A stretch of 64,000 nt of DNA from Neobacillus muris (GTDB lineage Bacteria > Bacillota > Bacilli > Bacillales > Cytobacillaceae), in assembly GCF_943193175.1 (NCBI RefSeq), contig NZ_CALPDF010000011.1, positions 48,235 through 112,234 of the forward strand, in the 5' to 3' direction. Within the stretch, counting starts at the first letter, position 1. The number at the start of each line of letters is the position of its first letter. This document shows positions 1-8,629 of this stretch, piece after piece. The translations under genes and the position numbers were made by a program. Below the pieces are notes generated by a model that did no database searches, had not been told where the DNA came from, and saw only the letters and a program-made list of their open reading frames with translations.

Positions 1-416
1 ATATCCATCGAGGTTTCAGCACCGCGGTGAACCCCGCCGATCCCGCCTGTTACAAACACTTGGATCCCTGCCAGTTCGGCACAAATCATGGTGGCCGCAA
101 CCGTGGTGGCTCCTTTTTTCTTCGCGGCGAGCAGGTACGCTAAATCTCGGCGGGATGCCTTGGCTACATCTGAGCTCTTGCCGAACATTTCCAGCTCCTC
201 ATCTGATAAGCCGATTTTAATTTTTCCATCCACTATGGCGATCGTGGCCGGCACAGCTCCCAGATCACGAATAATTTGTTCGACTTCACGTGCTGTTTGG
301 ACGTTTTGCGGATACGGCATACCGTGTGAAATGATGGTCGATTCCAATGCTACGATAGGTTTCCCTTGTTCTTGTGCAATACGGACTTCTTCTGATAAAG
401 TAATATATTCTCTCAT
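1..416 (-). CDS. psuG: Pseudouridine-5'-phosphate glycosidase, N-terminal part (runs off the window)
   Basis: Only the first ~138 codons are present; the gene continues beyond base 1. The minus-strand translation begins [17 protein letters not shown], then [15 protein letters not shown] and a GGIGGVHRG segment, which I recognise as PsuG (YeiN). The family reversibly cleaves pseudouridine 5'-phosphate into uracil and ribose 5-phosphate in the cytoplasm. The ATG overlaps the TGA of the upstream kinase gene (ATGA), so the two are translationally coupled. The partner kinase makes the substrate, which supports the call. Catalytic residues further downstream cannot be inspected. Confidence 0.93.
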   Translation of the reverse strand, partial: MREYITLSEEVRIAQEQGKPIVALESTIISHGMPYPQNVQTAREVEQIIRDLGAVPATIAIVDGKIKIGLSDEELEMFGKSSDVAKASRRDLAYLLAAKKKGATTVAATMICAELAGIQVFVTGGIGGVHRGAETSMD

Positions 417-1522
417 GATTGTTCCTCCATGTCTTTGATCAGCTGTGCTGCGGTTAAGTCTTGACGGACGGTAGATGCTGATTGCAGGGTTTTGGCGGCA
501 TTGACTGTCCCTGCTAGAGCAATTTCCTTTAAACTTTTCCCCTCTAACCAGGAAAAAATAACAGCCGCTGAAAAGGCATCACCTGCTCCAGTCACATCCA
601 CCACTTCCTGAATTTCTACAGCCGGTATATAATAAATGCCTTCCTCCCGATTTCCAATCATCGCCCCCTGTTTGCCATTTGTGATGACAACATTGGATAT
701 CCCGATCGAAAGCCATTTCTCCAGCGCGCTTTTCCATTCGTCGTGATTGGTAATCTCACTATGAAAATAGGATTCTGTTTCATCCCGGTTGGCAATTAAC
801 CAGGTCACGCCGGTTAAATCATCCGGCAGCCGGTCCATTTTGGGAGATGAAACTGGGATTAAAACCAAAGGACGCTCATACCTTACGGAAAAATTAACCA
901 GAAATTGAAGCGTATCTTTTGGGCAGTTTAAATCAGCTACAAGGCATTTTGCGCTGCTCAATAGGGTTTCCTGCCTGATCAGCAGCTCTGGCGTAATCGC
1001 CTCGTACACTTCCATATCAGCAAGGGCAATTAGCAGTTCACCATCGTTATCCAGCACCGCTGAATAAGAACCAGTGGACATTCCAGGAAGTTTTGTGACT
1101 TGATCTAACTTCATATAAAGGGAAGAAGCATCTTCAATAAATGCCCAGTCACTATCAGCTCCGCATGCCGTTAGCAAGGTCACTTCCATACCCAGCCTGC
1201 CCAAGTTTTCCGAAATATTCCTTGCCACTCCCCCCACACTTTGTGAGGAACGAACCGGATTCGATGTGCCGAGCTGGGCTTTATTTTTCACCTGCAGCTT
1301 CCTGTCTAAATTAGCCCCGCCAATACAGATGATTTGCTGAGAATCTTTTACGATATAGGCTCTGCCAATGATATAGCCTTTTTTGGTCAGCTTGGAGATG
1401 ATATTGGCTACCGAAGGCCTCGATAGGCCAACCGTTTCGGCCAGCTCCTGCTGAGAAATATAGGGGTTCCTGCAGATGATCTCAAAAATCGCCTGTTCCT
1501 TTTCCGTCATACCATTAGACAA
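413..1522 (-). CDS. psuK: Pseudouridine kinase with N-terminal winged helix (PfkB family)
   Basis: A 369-residue protein in two parts. Residues ~5-58 are a winged helix-turn-helix ([22 protein letters not shown]). Residues ~62-365 are a PfkB/ribokinase fold with a GGANLDRK start and the anion-hole / catalytic-base motif DVTGAGDAF at 309-317 (Asp315 as base). It should phosphorylate pseudouridine at the 5' position for the coupled glycosidase. The start is a TTG at 1522 behind a GGGGGG/AAGG Shine-Dalgarno; an in-frame ATG at 1510 is the alternative. HTH-PfkB fusions of this kind occur in Firmicutes. The HTH together with an inverted repeat just upstream suggests self-regulation, which is inference. 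Confidence 0.9.
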   Translation of the reverse strand: MSNGMTEKEQAIFEIICRNPYISQQELAETVGLSRPSVANIISKLTKKGYIIGRAYIVKDSQQIICIGGANLDRKLQVKNKAQLGTSNPVRSSQSVGGVARNISENLGRLGMEVTLLTACGADSDWAFIEDASSLYMKLDQVTKLPGMSTGSYSAVLDNDGELLIALADMEVYEAITPELLIRQETLLSSAKCLVADLNCPKDTLQFLVNFSVRYERPLVLIPVSSPKMDRLPDDLTGVTWLIANRDETESYFHSEITNHDEWKSALEKWLSIGISNVVITNGKQGAMIGNREEGIYYIPAVEIQEVVDVTGAGDAFSAAVIFSWLEGKSLKEIALAGTVNAAKTLQSASTVRQDLTAAQLIKDMEEQS

Positions 1523-1541
1523 GTCCTTCCCCCCTCACTTT

Positions 1542-1574
1542 TAAACATTTGTTTCAAAAATAAACTTATGTTTA
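1542..1574 (-). promoter_or_regulatory. Candidate operator (inverted repeat) upstream of psuK
   Basis: Two 13-base arms (TAAACATTTGTTT at 1542-1554 and AAACTTATGTTTA at 1562-1574) pair with 2 mismatches around a 7-base spacer. The repeat sits directly downstream of the presumed -10 box and ends about 20 bases before the psuK start. That position suits repression by a winged-helix protein, most simply the HTH domain of PsuK itself. Confidence 0.6.
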
Positions 1575-1575
1575 C

Positions 1576-1605
1576 ATTGTACTCCTTTATCCTATTTCTG
1601 GTCAA
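1576..1605 (-). promoter_or_regulatory. Probable sigma-A promoter of psuK-psuG
   Basis: On the minus strand TTGACC (-35, 1605-1600) and TACAAT (-10, 1581-1576) are separated by 18 bases. The next bases downstream are the inverted repeat at 1542-1574. Both hexamers are close to consensus. Confidence 0.6.
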
Positions 1606-1741
1606 TTACCTTAGACAAAAGATTTAGAAAAATATGTCCATATTCACGAGAAAGTGCCCGGTCCCCCAAAAAGGAATACTTTTCCAATGAACGAATATAA
1701 AATTAAGGGACTATGGATTTAGTGCTGAAGGAGGAAATAAG

Positions 1742-2257
1742 ATGGTTCATTTAGATGCAATGAAGGAAAAATTGGCAGAAACGCGGTTCATTCTATTAAA
1801 AGAAATAAGTTCTTTTACCGATGAAGACCTAAACAGGGCTCCTTACCAAAATACATGGAGTGTTGGCCAAATAGGCATCCACTTGTATTTATCTGAATTA
1901 TTTTTTACCAAATCGATTATGTACGGCCTTACGAAAAGCACGGATCAGGAGTATTTGCCTAAACAAAAACCATTACAGCTCTTAACCGACCGTTCTTTCA
2001 AGGTGAAAGCTCCTGATCTGCTCCTGCCAGGCACAGGGCCCTTTCCTAAAAAACAAATTATACAAATGCTCGAGGAATCAAGAACAAAGCTGCTTGATGT
2101 CCTTAATACGATTGATGACGAGCTTGTTTTAACCATTAAAGCCGCCAAACATCCCTTCTTGGGCAGCCTGCCGCTTAATCAATGGGTCGAAACCGTCTAT
2201 TTACACGAAAAGCGGCATTTGGACCAAATCAGAGAAATCAAGGCAGTGATCCTTTAA
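1742..2257 (+). CDS. DinB-family putative metal-dependent protein
   Basis: 171 residues, start ATG preceded by GGAGG. It is an alpha-helical protein of the DinB / YfiT four-helix-bundle superfamily. His47 (in QIGIHLYLSE), His155 and His159 (in LHEKRHLDQI near the C-terminus) form the usual metal-binding triad. Members are often hydrolases or thiol transferases of unknown substrate. It stands alone, divergent from psuK. The precise function cannot be read from the sequence. Confidence 0.8.
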   Translation: MVHLDAMKEKLAETRFILLKEISSFTDEDLNRAPYQNTWSVGQIGIHLYLSELFFTKSIMYGLTKSTDQEYLPKQKPLQLLTDRSFKVKAPDLLLPGTGPFPKKQIIQMLEESRTKLLDVLNTIDDELVLTIKAAKHPFLGSLPLNQWVETVYLHEKRHLDQIREIKAVIL

Positions 2258-2542
2258 CATCAAAAGCTGTTTCAGCCCTGCTGCATTTTCGCCATACATT
2301 GGCAATGAAGGGTGCTCCACATTATTATTAAGAATCCATTACTTTGCAGAAAAATATTCATACCTCGGCGAAGCCAATAATATGGTTTAACATAGCGTAA
2401 GGCAAAAGCGCCTTTCATAATGATAAAAATAACATTCCATTTAATGGTTCCATTACAGCACGCATGTACGATTCCTTCCATAAGATAACAGTAACAACTC
2501 CTGCTGAAAAAACTATTCAGGAAGGGAAAGATATGGTGGTTT

Positions 2543-3082
2543 ATGATGAAAAATCCTAAGCTTACGAGCCTTTTGTTTCAGAATCTTCAAGAGAAGAGGA
2601 TGACATTTGAGCAGGTAATGGAGAAAATACTAAAATTTATGGAGAGCGATCCCCGAGGGAATTATCGGTTAATGGTCGGAACGGATTCCCAAGTCCATAA
2701 AACCTACACTCGGTTTATTACGGGGATTGTGATCCAGAATGTTGGAAAAGGGGTATGGGCTTGTATTCACAAGGTGGTCATCCCACGGAGAATGAATCAC
2801 TTGCATGAACGGATTTCGCTTGAACTGTCCCTAACAGAAGAGATTGTGTCCATGTTTACCGACCAAGAAAAAAACGCCATGATTAGCATTGTTCTTCCCT
2901 ATCTTTATCAAGGGGCAACCTTTTCTATGGAAGGCCATATTGACATCGGGTCAGGAAAGAGGAACAAAACAAGTGAATTTGTCAAAGAAATGGTTGCGAG
3001 AATGGAATCGATGGGAGTGGAACCCAAAATCAAGCCTGATGCTTTCGTTGCTTCCAGCTATGCCAACCGCTATACGAAATAA
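2543..3082 (+). CDS. YkuK-like ribonuclease H-fold protein (DUF458)
   Basis: 179 residues. The segment RLMVGTDSQVH (Asp48) followed by a conserved basic stretch and HERISLELSL is characteristic of Bacillus YkuK, an RNase H-like fold protein of unknown role. The acidic residue in GTDSQ matches the first metal ligand of RNase H folds. The two adjacent ATGs at 2543 and 2546 are equally possible starts. An ATG just upstream at 2532 opens another frame that closes after eight codons. Confidence 0.85.
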   Translation: MMKNPKLTSLLFQNLQEKRMTFEQVMEKILKFMESDPRGNYRLMVGTDSQVHKTYTRFITGIVIQNVGKGVWACIHKVVIPRRMNHLHERISLELSLTEEIVSMFTDQEKNAMISIVLPYLYQGATFSMEGHIDIGSGKRNKTSEFVKEMVARMESMGVEPKIKPDAFVASSYANRYTK

Positions 3083-3246
3083 GCCGCTCCTTTTGCCATG
3101 TGTCGGGCCATATGTCCAGCAGGGCACTCCGCCTAATTTTTCGATCCAATTCAGGCTTCAAAAGCAGCGTCACCCAACCTTCCTCATCATCACGCGGCGT
3201 CCCTTTTTATACCAGAAATTCTCAGGCGGTAAACCCATGCTGCCGC

Positions 3247-4227
3247 TTAAGGCAGACCTCTTTCCTTACGAATCGGCAATATTTCAAGATAGGTAACCAT
3301 CCGCCAAACCCATTCCAATGGACCATAACGAAAATATGTAAGCCATACAACACTAAAGCTAAGTTGGATGGCGTAAATGACGATACAAAATAACAGGGAT
3401 TGCAGATAGGTGATGTTTCCGGAAAAGTGCCATCCATTTCCCGTAATCAGGATGAAGGCGGTCTGAGAAACATAATTGGTTAGTGCCATCCTTCCATAGC
3501 TTTTTAACGGTGCTAAGATCTTTTGAAAAAATTTAATTCTCACCAGCCAAATCAACAGACCGGAATAAAAAGCCGAGACCAATGGGCCGACGGCAATACC
3601 AGCTTGCAAAAATGGCAGGGTCCCAAGGGCATACTGATTTTGATACATGAGCCCTCCGATGCTCAGGACAAGCATACCACCGGTGAATATAGCAAGCTTA
3701 TCCGCCTTTATTTCTTCAAAAATCCGATATTGTCCCGCTGCAATACCAAGCAGCATCAAGGGGATGACCATTAAGATTTTTATGGCAAAATAGCCTAGCA
3801 GAACTAGAAGAATGAAACCGGCCACCAGATTGATTTCTTTTGCTACTTTGTAAAAAGGCAGAAGCAGAAGGCCGCATACCGCATAAATGGTTAATGCTTC
3901 GCCAGGATGGAAATGGACATGTATCAGCCCAAAAAGGAACAGGACAAGGATCCGCCGCAAAAATAAGAGATAACCATTCTTGCCTTTGGCAAATGCTTTG
4001 GAAAGAAACAGATAGAATCCAGTCCCGAACAGAAAAGTAAAAATGGTATAAAACCGTCCCTCAACGAACAAATAGAGAAACCGCCCATACGCTGCATCAG
4101 CTGAATCTGGCATTGGCGGTTTCAGAGACAGCAACGGGATGACATTGACAAGAATGATTCCCAAAAGGGCAAATCCCCGCAAATAATCAAGGACTTCAAT
4201 TCGTTTCCTTTCCTCCATCGTCTTCAC
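3247..4227 (-). CDS. DUF418 family multispanning membrane protein
   Basis: 326 residues with about eight to ten hydrophobic segments. The N-terminus RIEVLDYLRGFALLGIILVN and the C-terminal ALTNYVSQ ... GPLEWVWRMVTY are the hallmark motifs of the DUF418 / YeiB family in the plasma membrane. The family is related to acyltransferase-3-like membrane proteins, and substrates are unknown. At 326 residues it is shorter than typical ~400-residue members, with fewer central helices. It is transcribed alone, with a start behind a weak Shine-Dalgarno. Confidence 0.8.
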   Translation of the reverse strand: MKTMEERKRIEVLDYLRGFALLGIILVNVIPLLSLKPPMPDSADAAYGRFLYLFVEGRFYTIFTFLFGTGFYLFLSKAFAKGKNGYLLFLRRILVLFLFGLIHVHFHPGEALTIYAVCGLLLLPFYKVAKEINLVAGFILLVLLGYFAIKILMVIPLMLLGIAAGQYRIFEEIKADKLAIFTGGMLVLSIGGLMYQNQYALGTLPFLQAGIAVGPLVSAFYSGLLIWLVRIKFFQKILAPLKSYGRMALTNYVSQTAFILITGNGWHFSGNITYLQSLLFCIVIYAIQLSFSVVWLTYFRYGPLEWVWRMVTYLEILPIRKERGLP

Positions 4228-4267
4228 CCAACCATCCAGCTAAATTTGTTACCATTATTCTATCAGA

Positions 4268-5647
4268 TTATTCGAGTGTACGGTCTTCGAACGGATAGTC
4301 TACCCCTTCCTGTATGGCTTTTCCTTTGGATATGGCTGGTGTGGTGGGATCGGCTATTTGGTAAACGGCGTCCTCGATGATTTCAGCCGTTTGCTTAAGC
4401 TTTTTCTTGCTAATTTTATCAATGGTATCTGTCGGTTTATGATAGTCAGGTTCGACTGGTGCATGCATAAATAAGGCAGCCGGAATGCCTAATTGGTGAA
4501 ACGGTTCATGATCGCTCCGCCCTGATTTGCCATATGGGATGACTTCAAAAGTAACTTGCTTGGCAGCAGCGGCGCTAAGATCGGTGACAAGATTCTTCCT
4601 TCCGTCAATAGTATACATAATTAGACCGCCGGCAGGATGGTGTCCTCCCGCGTTTTTGGAGCCAATCATATCCATTTGAAAATGCGCCTGGATCTGGCTG
4701 ATTTCCTTTTTAGAAAGATGGTTCACATAGTAGGTTGAACCGATTAGCCCTTTTTCTTCTGAACCAAAGGTAAGAAAGCGAAGCTCGGTATCAATGGGTG
4801 TTTTAGCAAAAAGTTTAGCGAGTTCTAGAACGGCTGAGACTCCAGAGGCATCATCATTGGCACCTGATCCCTCAGGTACGGAATCATGATGGGCCCCAAT
4901 GGTAATAATTTGGTCCGTGTCATGTTTCTTATCTGGTTTCCGTGATGCAATGACATTATAGGAGGTTGTCTCTATTTTTGTGATATCCACTTCCATGTTA
5001 GCTGTGATTGGTGTAGTTTTGAGCTGTTCCACCAGTGTTAATCCGGCTTTTCTGGAAATGGCCACGGCTGGGAATGTGACATTGTCAGGCAGCTGTCCGG
5101 CCACGATTCCATCTGGGCTGTTGTTGAACATGATGACACCAATTGCTCCCCCGTTCACGAGGTTCTGCACTTTTTCTACAAAGGTGATGTCTCCTCGTTC
5201 AACGAGGGCGATTTTGCCCTTTATCTTTTCGTTGATGTCTGATTTTTGTGCCTTTCCGGCATAAACCAAGGGGGCTGAGACTCTTCCTGAGGCGTCCCCA
5301 GTAAATGGTTCTGGGGTTTCATTTATTGTGATCCCGTTTATTTTTACAGAAATTTGGTTGGTTTTATAATGATAAATTGGAAATGGCTGAATCTCGGTTT
5401 GATATCCGTAACGTTTAAATTGCTTTTCTATGTATTTGACAGCCCTCCATTCACCATTTGTGCCGGCTTCGCGCGGTGCGGCCGATAGGTATTCAATGGT
5501 TTTGTACATGGAAGCAGGATCCGGAGTGCTGAGTGCTGCACGTGTTCGCTGTTTTTCAGCTTGATGCTCGCTTGATTTAACATAGATTGCTCCGGTGGAC
5601 AAAATGAGCCCTGCAGCCACTATTGAAAGGATTATTTTTCGATGCAT
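4268..5647 (-). CDS. Secreted M28 family aminopeptidase with PA domain (YwaD-like)
   Basis: 459 residues from an ATG at 5647, chosen because AGGGGG lies six bases upstream; the open frame extends 16 codons further without a better site. An N-terminal hydrophobic segment (HRKIILSIVAAGLILS) acts as signal peptide or anchor. A protease-associated domain spans roughly residues 110-215, followed by the M28 zinc peptidase domain. Di-zinc ligands by family alignment: His253 (GAHHDS), Asp265 (ANDDASG), Glu297-Glu298 (GSEEKG), Asp326 (QMDMIG) and His380 (RSDHEPF), so the site is complete. It probably releases N-terminal amino acids from peptides outside the cell. Single gene. Confidence 0.9.
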   Translation of the reverse strand: MHRKIILSIVAAGLILSTGAIYVKSSEHQAEKQRTRAALSTPDPASMYKTIEYLSAAPREAGTNGEWRAVKYIEKQFKRYGYQTEIQPFPIYHYKTNQISVKINGITINETPEPFTGDASGRVSAPLVYAGKAQKSDINEKIKGKIALVERGDITFVEKVQNLVNGGAIGVIMFNNSPDGIVAGQLPDNVTFPAVAISRKAGLTLVEQLKTTPITANMEVDITKIETTSYNVIASRKPDKKHDTDQIITIGAHHDSVPEGSGANDDASGVSAVLELAKLFAKTPIDTELRFLTFGSEEKGLIGSTYYVNHLSKKEISQIQAHFQMDMIGSKNAGGHHPAGGLIMYTIDGRKNLVTDLSAAAAKQVTFEVIPYGKSGRSDHEPFHQLGIPAALFMHAPVEPDYHKPTDTIDKISKKKLKQTAEIIEDAVYQIADPTTPAISKGKAIQEGVDYPFEDRTLE

Positions 5648-5787
5648 TTCCATCCCCCTGTCTTTGGCGTAAAAAGTATTTTGTAATTGTATCACAGCCT
5701 TAAATCAAATTACAAAATTTCCCACAAAGTGACAGGTGTGTGAAATGTGCTTAGTACTGTTTTTGTCGTTTATTTATTTTGGGAAGT

Positions 5788-5832
5788 CATGACGACAAAA
5801 AGCTTTTATTTCCTGCTGGTTTTGTCCTCATG
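5788..5832. repeat. Inverted repeat related to the CATGACGACAAA repeat family
   Basis: CATGACGACAAAA at 5788-5800 and its near-perfect inverse TTTTGTCCTCATG at 5820-5832 (one mismatch in 13). The same 13-mer recurs at 11785 and in the tandem array at 63879-64000, so this is a dispersed REP-like element rather than a simple terminator. Confidence 0.65.
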
Positions 5833-5863
5833 AAAATAATCGGGAGTCAAAAATAAAAAAAGA

Positions 5864-5892
5864 GGTAATCGCGAAATATCTTCTCGATTACC
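5864..5892 (-). terminator. Rho-independent terminator (minus strand)
   Basis: GGTAATCG/CGATTACC stem of 8 bp followed on the minus strand by CTCTTTTTTTATTTTT. It lies immediately after the stop codon of the micro-ORF at 5888-5950, and well beyond the methyltransferase gene, which has its own hairpin at 5954-6002. Confidence 0.65.
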
Positions 5893-5950
5893 CACTAATC
5901 ATCTCTATGGTCCATTTCCCCTTGCTTGCATGGACCATCATAAAAATCAA
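5888..5950 (-). CDS. Possible micro-ORF (17-20 codons) with sequestered Shine-Dalgarno
   Basis: A minus-strand frame from TTG 5950 (or tandem ATGs at 5941 and 5938) reads MMVHASKGKWTIEMISG from the first ATG and stops at 5888, exactly at the base of a T-tailed terminator. An AGGAGG lies 11 bases before the TTG, inside the 3' arm of a strong hairpin (5954-6002) where it pairs with CCTCC. A tiny ORF, own ribosome site and own terminator resemble a small peptide gene. No family is recognised. The alternative is chance coding in the tail of the methyltransferase transcript. Confidence 0.3.
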   Translation of the reverse strand: MIFMMVHASKGKWTIEMISG

Positions 5951-5953
5951 ATC

Positions 5954-6002
5954 ATGCAAAACCTCCTAATTAACTTTATATGTTAAATTGGAGGTTTTGC
6001 AT
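5954..6002 (-). terminator. Strong hairpin after the methyltransferase gene; may also mask an AGGAGG site
   Basis: A perfect 13-bp stem (ATGCAAAACCTCC with GGAGGTTTTGCAT), extended by a weaker inner AATTTAAC/GTTAATT pairing. On the minus strand it is followed by GATTTGATTTTTATG, a modest T tail. It may terminate the methyltransferase transcript, or it may control the micro-ORF by hiding its Shine-Dalgarno, or both. Confidence 0.6.
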
Positions 6003-6022
6003 TTAACCTTATTCCCCCGCGT

Positions 6023-6631
6023 TTACGATTTGAGCCGATAAATCAAAAACCTTTCATTCTGATTATGCGAATACACATACGGCACCGGAATCTCTTTTTC
6101 CCACTCAAAAGCAGTATAATTTTCTAAATAATAAATATAATCCTCAGATGGATAATATAAAATCAATGCCACATCACGGGTATATTGCTCTGCCGATAAC
6201 AAAATATTGTTTATCACTTTGCGAAACACTTGAATCGAAAAAGGATTAAAAAAGTAGAAACAGTTGTCCTCCGGGTCAATAGGGTATTCTTCTGCCAAAC
6301 AGCACAAAAAATGAAGCTTATCCGGTCGCTCCTTCGTCTTCTTCAAATAGCTGGATTGGTTCGCGAGTGCCCGCTCATAAAGCTCCTCGCTCATTTCAAT
6401 GCCAACCACGCTGGCATGAAAAAAATGGTGAATATAAAAGTTTAATCTCCCTTTCCCACAGCCAAAATCCACCACGCGGTCGCTGCTTTTGACTTCAAAC
6501 TCGCGAAATAACTCTTCCAAGCCGCTATAGGGAGTCGGCTCATAGCGATGATAATGCAGCGACTTATGGAAGCCCTGTTGTTCCTCTCTTGTTTTAATAT
6601 TTAGCAATTTATCATAATAATGTTCTTTCAT
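6023..6631 (-). CDS. Class I SAM-dependent methyltransferase, substrate unknown
   Basis: 202 residues. Motif I is VVDFGCGKGRLNF (53-65), the glycine-rich SAM loop of the Rossmann-like fold; an acidic residue follows at the end of strand 2 (GIEMSEELYERA). FFNPFS in the middle of the protein takes the place of motif IV. No substrate-binding domain is obvious, so the acceptor (small molecule, protein or RNA) cannot be named. Cytoplasmic, single gene. Confidence 0.8.
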   Translation of the reverse strand: MKEHYYDKLLNIKTREEQQGFHKSLHYHRYEPTPYSGLEELFREFEVKSSDRVVDFGCGKGRLNFYIHHFFHASVVGIEMSEELYERALANQSSYLKKTKERPDKLHFLCCLAEEYPIDPEDNCFYFFNPFSIQVFRKVINNILLSAEQYTRDVALILYYPSEDYIYYLENYTAFEWEKEIPVPYVYSHNQNERFLIYRLKS

Positions 6632-6782
6632 GGATAACTCCTATCATCGGGTACCTTCTTTATTTCCTAAATAGCAGGGGCACACAGAAGGAATATTACA
6701 ATTACTATTTTAAATCATACCACTTATCATTGGTTCTTGAACGGCTCCCTGCTTACGGAGTGACACAAGTAAACAAAACAAT

Positions 6783-6815
6783 AAGCACCCCCTGTTTCAC
6801 ATACTGGGGGTGCTT
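6783..6815 (-). terminator. Terminator of the PTS permease gene
   Basis: AAGCACCCCC / GGGGGTGCTT stem of 10 bp with a 13-base loop; on the minus strand it is followed by ATTGTTTTG. It sits 14 bases after the stop codon. Confidence 0.85.
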
Positions 6816-6828
6816 CCTTGTGTAACCG

Positions 6829-8274
6829 TTATCTCTTGCGGATTTTCGCAATTTCATCCGCCACAAATTGGACGTTCGTGCCGACAATGACCTGAATGCT
6901 GTTTTCCCCGACAATATTAATGCCTGGTACCCCTGTAGACTTAATTTTCTTCTGGTCCACCGCTTTCATATCTTTTACTTCCAGTCTTAGTCGTGTGACA
7001 CAGTTGTCGACGGAAAGGACGTTGGCGTCCCCGCCCAATCCTTCATAAATGGTTGCAGCCATAGAAGCAAATTTGCTCTCTCCGCCAGCTAAACCTGTTC
7101 CTTCTGTTTCTTCATCATCCTCCTCACGGCCCGGAGTCATTAAATTAAACTTGGTGATGATGAAACGGAACAGGAAGTAGTAAATCACGGCAAATACTAA
7201 TCCTTGAATGAGCAGCATGTACGGGCTGTTGGCAAGCGGAAGTCTTGAACTTAACACAAAGTCGACCAAACCGGCGCTAAACCCAAAGCCTGCTGTCCAA
7301 TGGAACGCAGCCGCAATTGCTAAAGAAATTCCAGTTAAAATGGCATGTACTAGATATAACATGGGTGCCACGAACATGAACGCAAATTCTATTGGCTCCG
7401 TAACCCCTGTAAAGAAGGCAGCAAAACCCGCTGCTAACATTAAGGAGGATACCTGTTTTTTCTTTTTGTCTTTAGCGGTATGAACCATGGCCAAGGCAGC
7501 GGCAGGAAGACCAAACATCATGACAGGGAAAAATCCCGCCTGGTACATACCTGTTACCCCTTTTTCCCCTTTGCCTGACCAGAAGTTCCCGATATCATTG
7601 ATGCCGGCAACGTCAAACCAGAATACAGAGTTTAAGGCATGGTGCAATCCTGTTGGAATCAACAAACGGTTGAAGAAACCATAAAGGCCGGCACCAATAG
7701 CGCCTAATTCAGCAATACCTTTACCAAAAGAAACTAAAGCTGTATAGATGACAGGCCAGACAAAGAAAAGAATAGCAGATACAATAATCATGGAGACCGC
7801 CGTCATAATCGGCACTAACCGTTTACCGCTGAAGAAGGCCAACGCATCTGGCAGTTTAACATGACTGAATCGGTTATACATCATGGAAGCTACAATACCT
7901 GAGAGTATGCCGACAAACGCGTTACCAATTTTAGCGAACGCTGGATCGACTTTCTCCGCGTCAATTCCTTCCAGCAAAGCCACTGAGTTAGTGGATAAAA
8001 GGGTCGTCACAACCAGGTAGGCGACCAAGCCGCTCAATGCGGAAGACCCGTCTTTTTCTTTGGCCATTCCCAAGGCAACACCAACAGCAAACAAGATGGG
8101 AATATTGTCAATAATTGAACCGCCTGCTTTGATAAAAAAGGCAGCCAGCGGACTGTCAGCCCCCCAGCCGCTTGGGTCAATCCAGTAACCAATCCCCATT
8201 AAGATGGCGGCAGCTGGCAATACGGCTACTGGCAGCATCAAGGAGCGGCCAAGTCTTTGCAGATATTTCATCAT
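6829..8274 (-). CDS. nagP: PTS sugar permease IICB, N-acetylglucosamine type
   Basis: 481 residues. An EIIC membrane domain (about residues 1-380, ten or so helices; LMLPVAVLPAAAILMGIGY at the start, LLIPTGLHHALN and TGVTEPIEF in the substrate region) is followed by a linker and an EIIB domain (about 405-481) with the phosphorylation site Cys425 in NCVTRLRLEV. There is no EIIA domain, so phosphate must come from a separate IIA protein. The sequence resembles Bacillus NagP more than PtsG, but the sugar (GlcNAc or glucose) is an inference. A long upstream leader (about 190 bases to a cre-like site) hints at separate control. Confidence 0.82.
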   Translation of the reverse strand: MMKYLQRLGRSLMLPVAVLPAAAILMGIGYWIDPSGWGADSPLAAFFIKAGGSIIDNIPILFAVGVALGMAKEKDGSSALSGLVAYLVVTTLLSTNSVALLEGIDAEKVDPAFAKIGNAFVGILSGIVASMMYNRFSHVKLPDALAFFSGKRLVPIMTAVSMIIVSAILFFVWPVIYTALVSFGKGIAELGAIGAGLYGFFNRLLIPTGLHHALNSVFWFDVAGINDIGNFWSGKGEKGVTGMYQAGFFPVMMFGLPAAALAMVHTAKDKKKKQVSSLMLAAGFAAFFTGVTEPIEFAFMFVAPMLYLVHAILTGISLAIAAAFHWTAGFGFSAGLVDFVLSSRLPLANSPYMLLIQGLVFAVIYYFLFRFIITKFNLMTPGREEDDEETEGTGLAGGESKFASMAATIYEGLGGDANVLSVDNCVTRLRLEVKDMKAVDQKKIKSTGVPGINIVGENSIQVIVGTNVQFVADEIAKIRKR

Positions 8275-8629
8275 TTTTCATTACCCCCTAGAAAATAATG
8301 CAATAAAAAGATAAATGCTTGGGCAAATCCAAAATGCCTTTCCTGCGGCTTTCGAAAGAACACCACCCCCTTTAGCCTGCTTAAAAATTGGCAGACTCAG
8401 CTTAACGGCCGACTTGATTGCCCTCTTGAACAAGGACGTATATCCCTCACCATTCATCGAAATCGTTTCCAATCGTGGATTAAAACATCCTCTATCTGAA
8501 TGTTTTTCCCATTAACAGGTAATATATCCCAAGAAGTTAGGGGATTGGAAACATCCTCTATTTTCTTTACTACTTATTAATGACGAAAAAAGAAAAAATA
8601 TAATCCCTTTGGCCAAATAACACTAAAAA
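8275..8629 (-). other. Long leader / upstream region of the PTS gene, function unassigned
   Basis: About 350 bases without a credible gene. An imperfect direct repeat (GAGGATGTTTCCAATCC near 8540-8560 and GAGGATGTTTTAATCC near 8475-8495, read on the minus strand) and a cre-like box lie in it. A 63-codon minus-strand frame inside (8281-8472) lacks a ribosome site and looks spurious. The transcribed part just before the PTS gene is more GC-rich than its flanks and might be structured RNA; I recognise no known riboswitch or antiterminator target. Confidence 0.35.
8458..8471 (-). promoter_or_regulatory. cre-like box upstream of the PTS gene
   Basis: TGGAAACGATTTCG on the minus strand matches the CcpA consensus TGWAANCGNTNWCA with two mismatches, about 185 bases before the start codon. 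It would place this sugar transporter under catabolite control. Confidence 0.4.

Noticed and set aside
88..438. 116-codon plus-strand frame
   Set aside because: It mirrors psuG on the minus strand and has no independent support.
2272..2560. A plus-strand frame (about 2396-2558) ending in EKTIQEGKDMVVYDEKS and a 69-codon minus-strand frame
   Set aside because: The plus frame looks faintly protein-like but has no start with a ribosome site and no family I know; the minus frame has no ribosome site. Could be a gene relic; BLASTx would decide.
2889..3393. Plus-strand frames of 97-135 codons around the end of the YkuK gene
   Set aside because: They overlap the YkuK gene and the tail of the DUF418 gene in other frames, with Ser/Pro/Arg-rich composition typical of shadows.
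8281..8472. 63-codon minus-strand frame upstream of the PTS gene
   Set aside because: No ribosome site and no known motif; more likely part of an untranslated leader.
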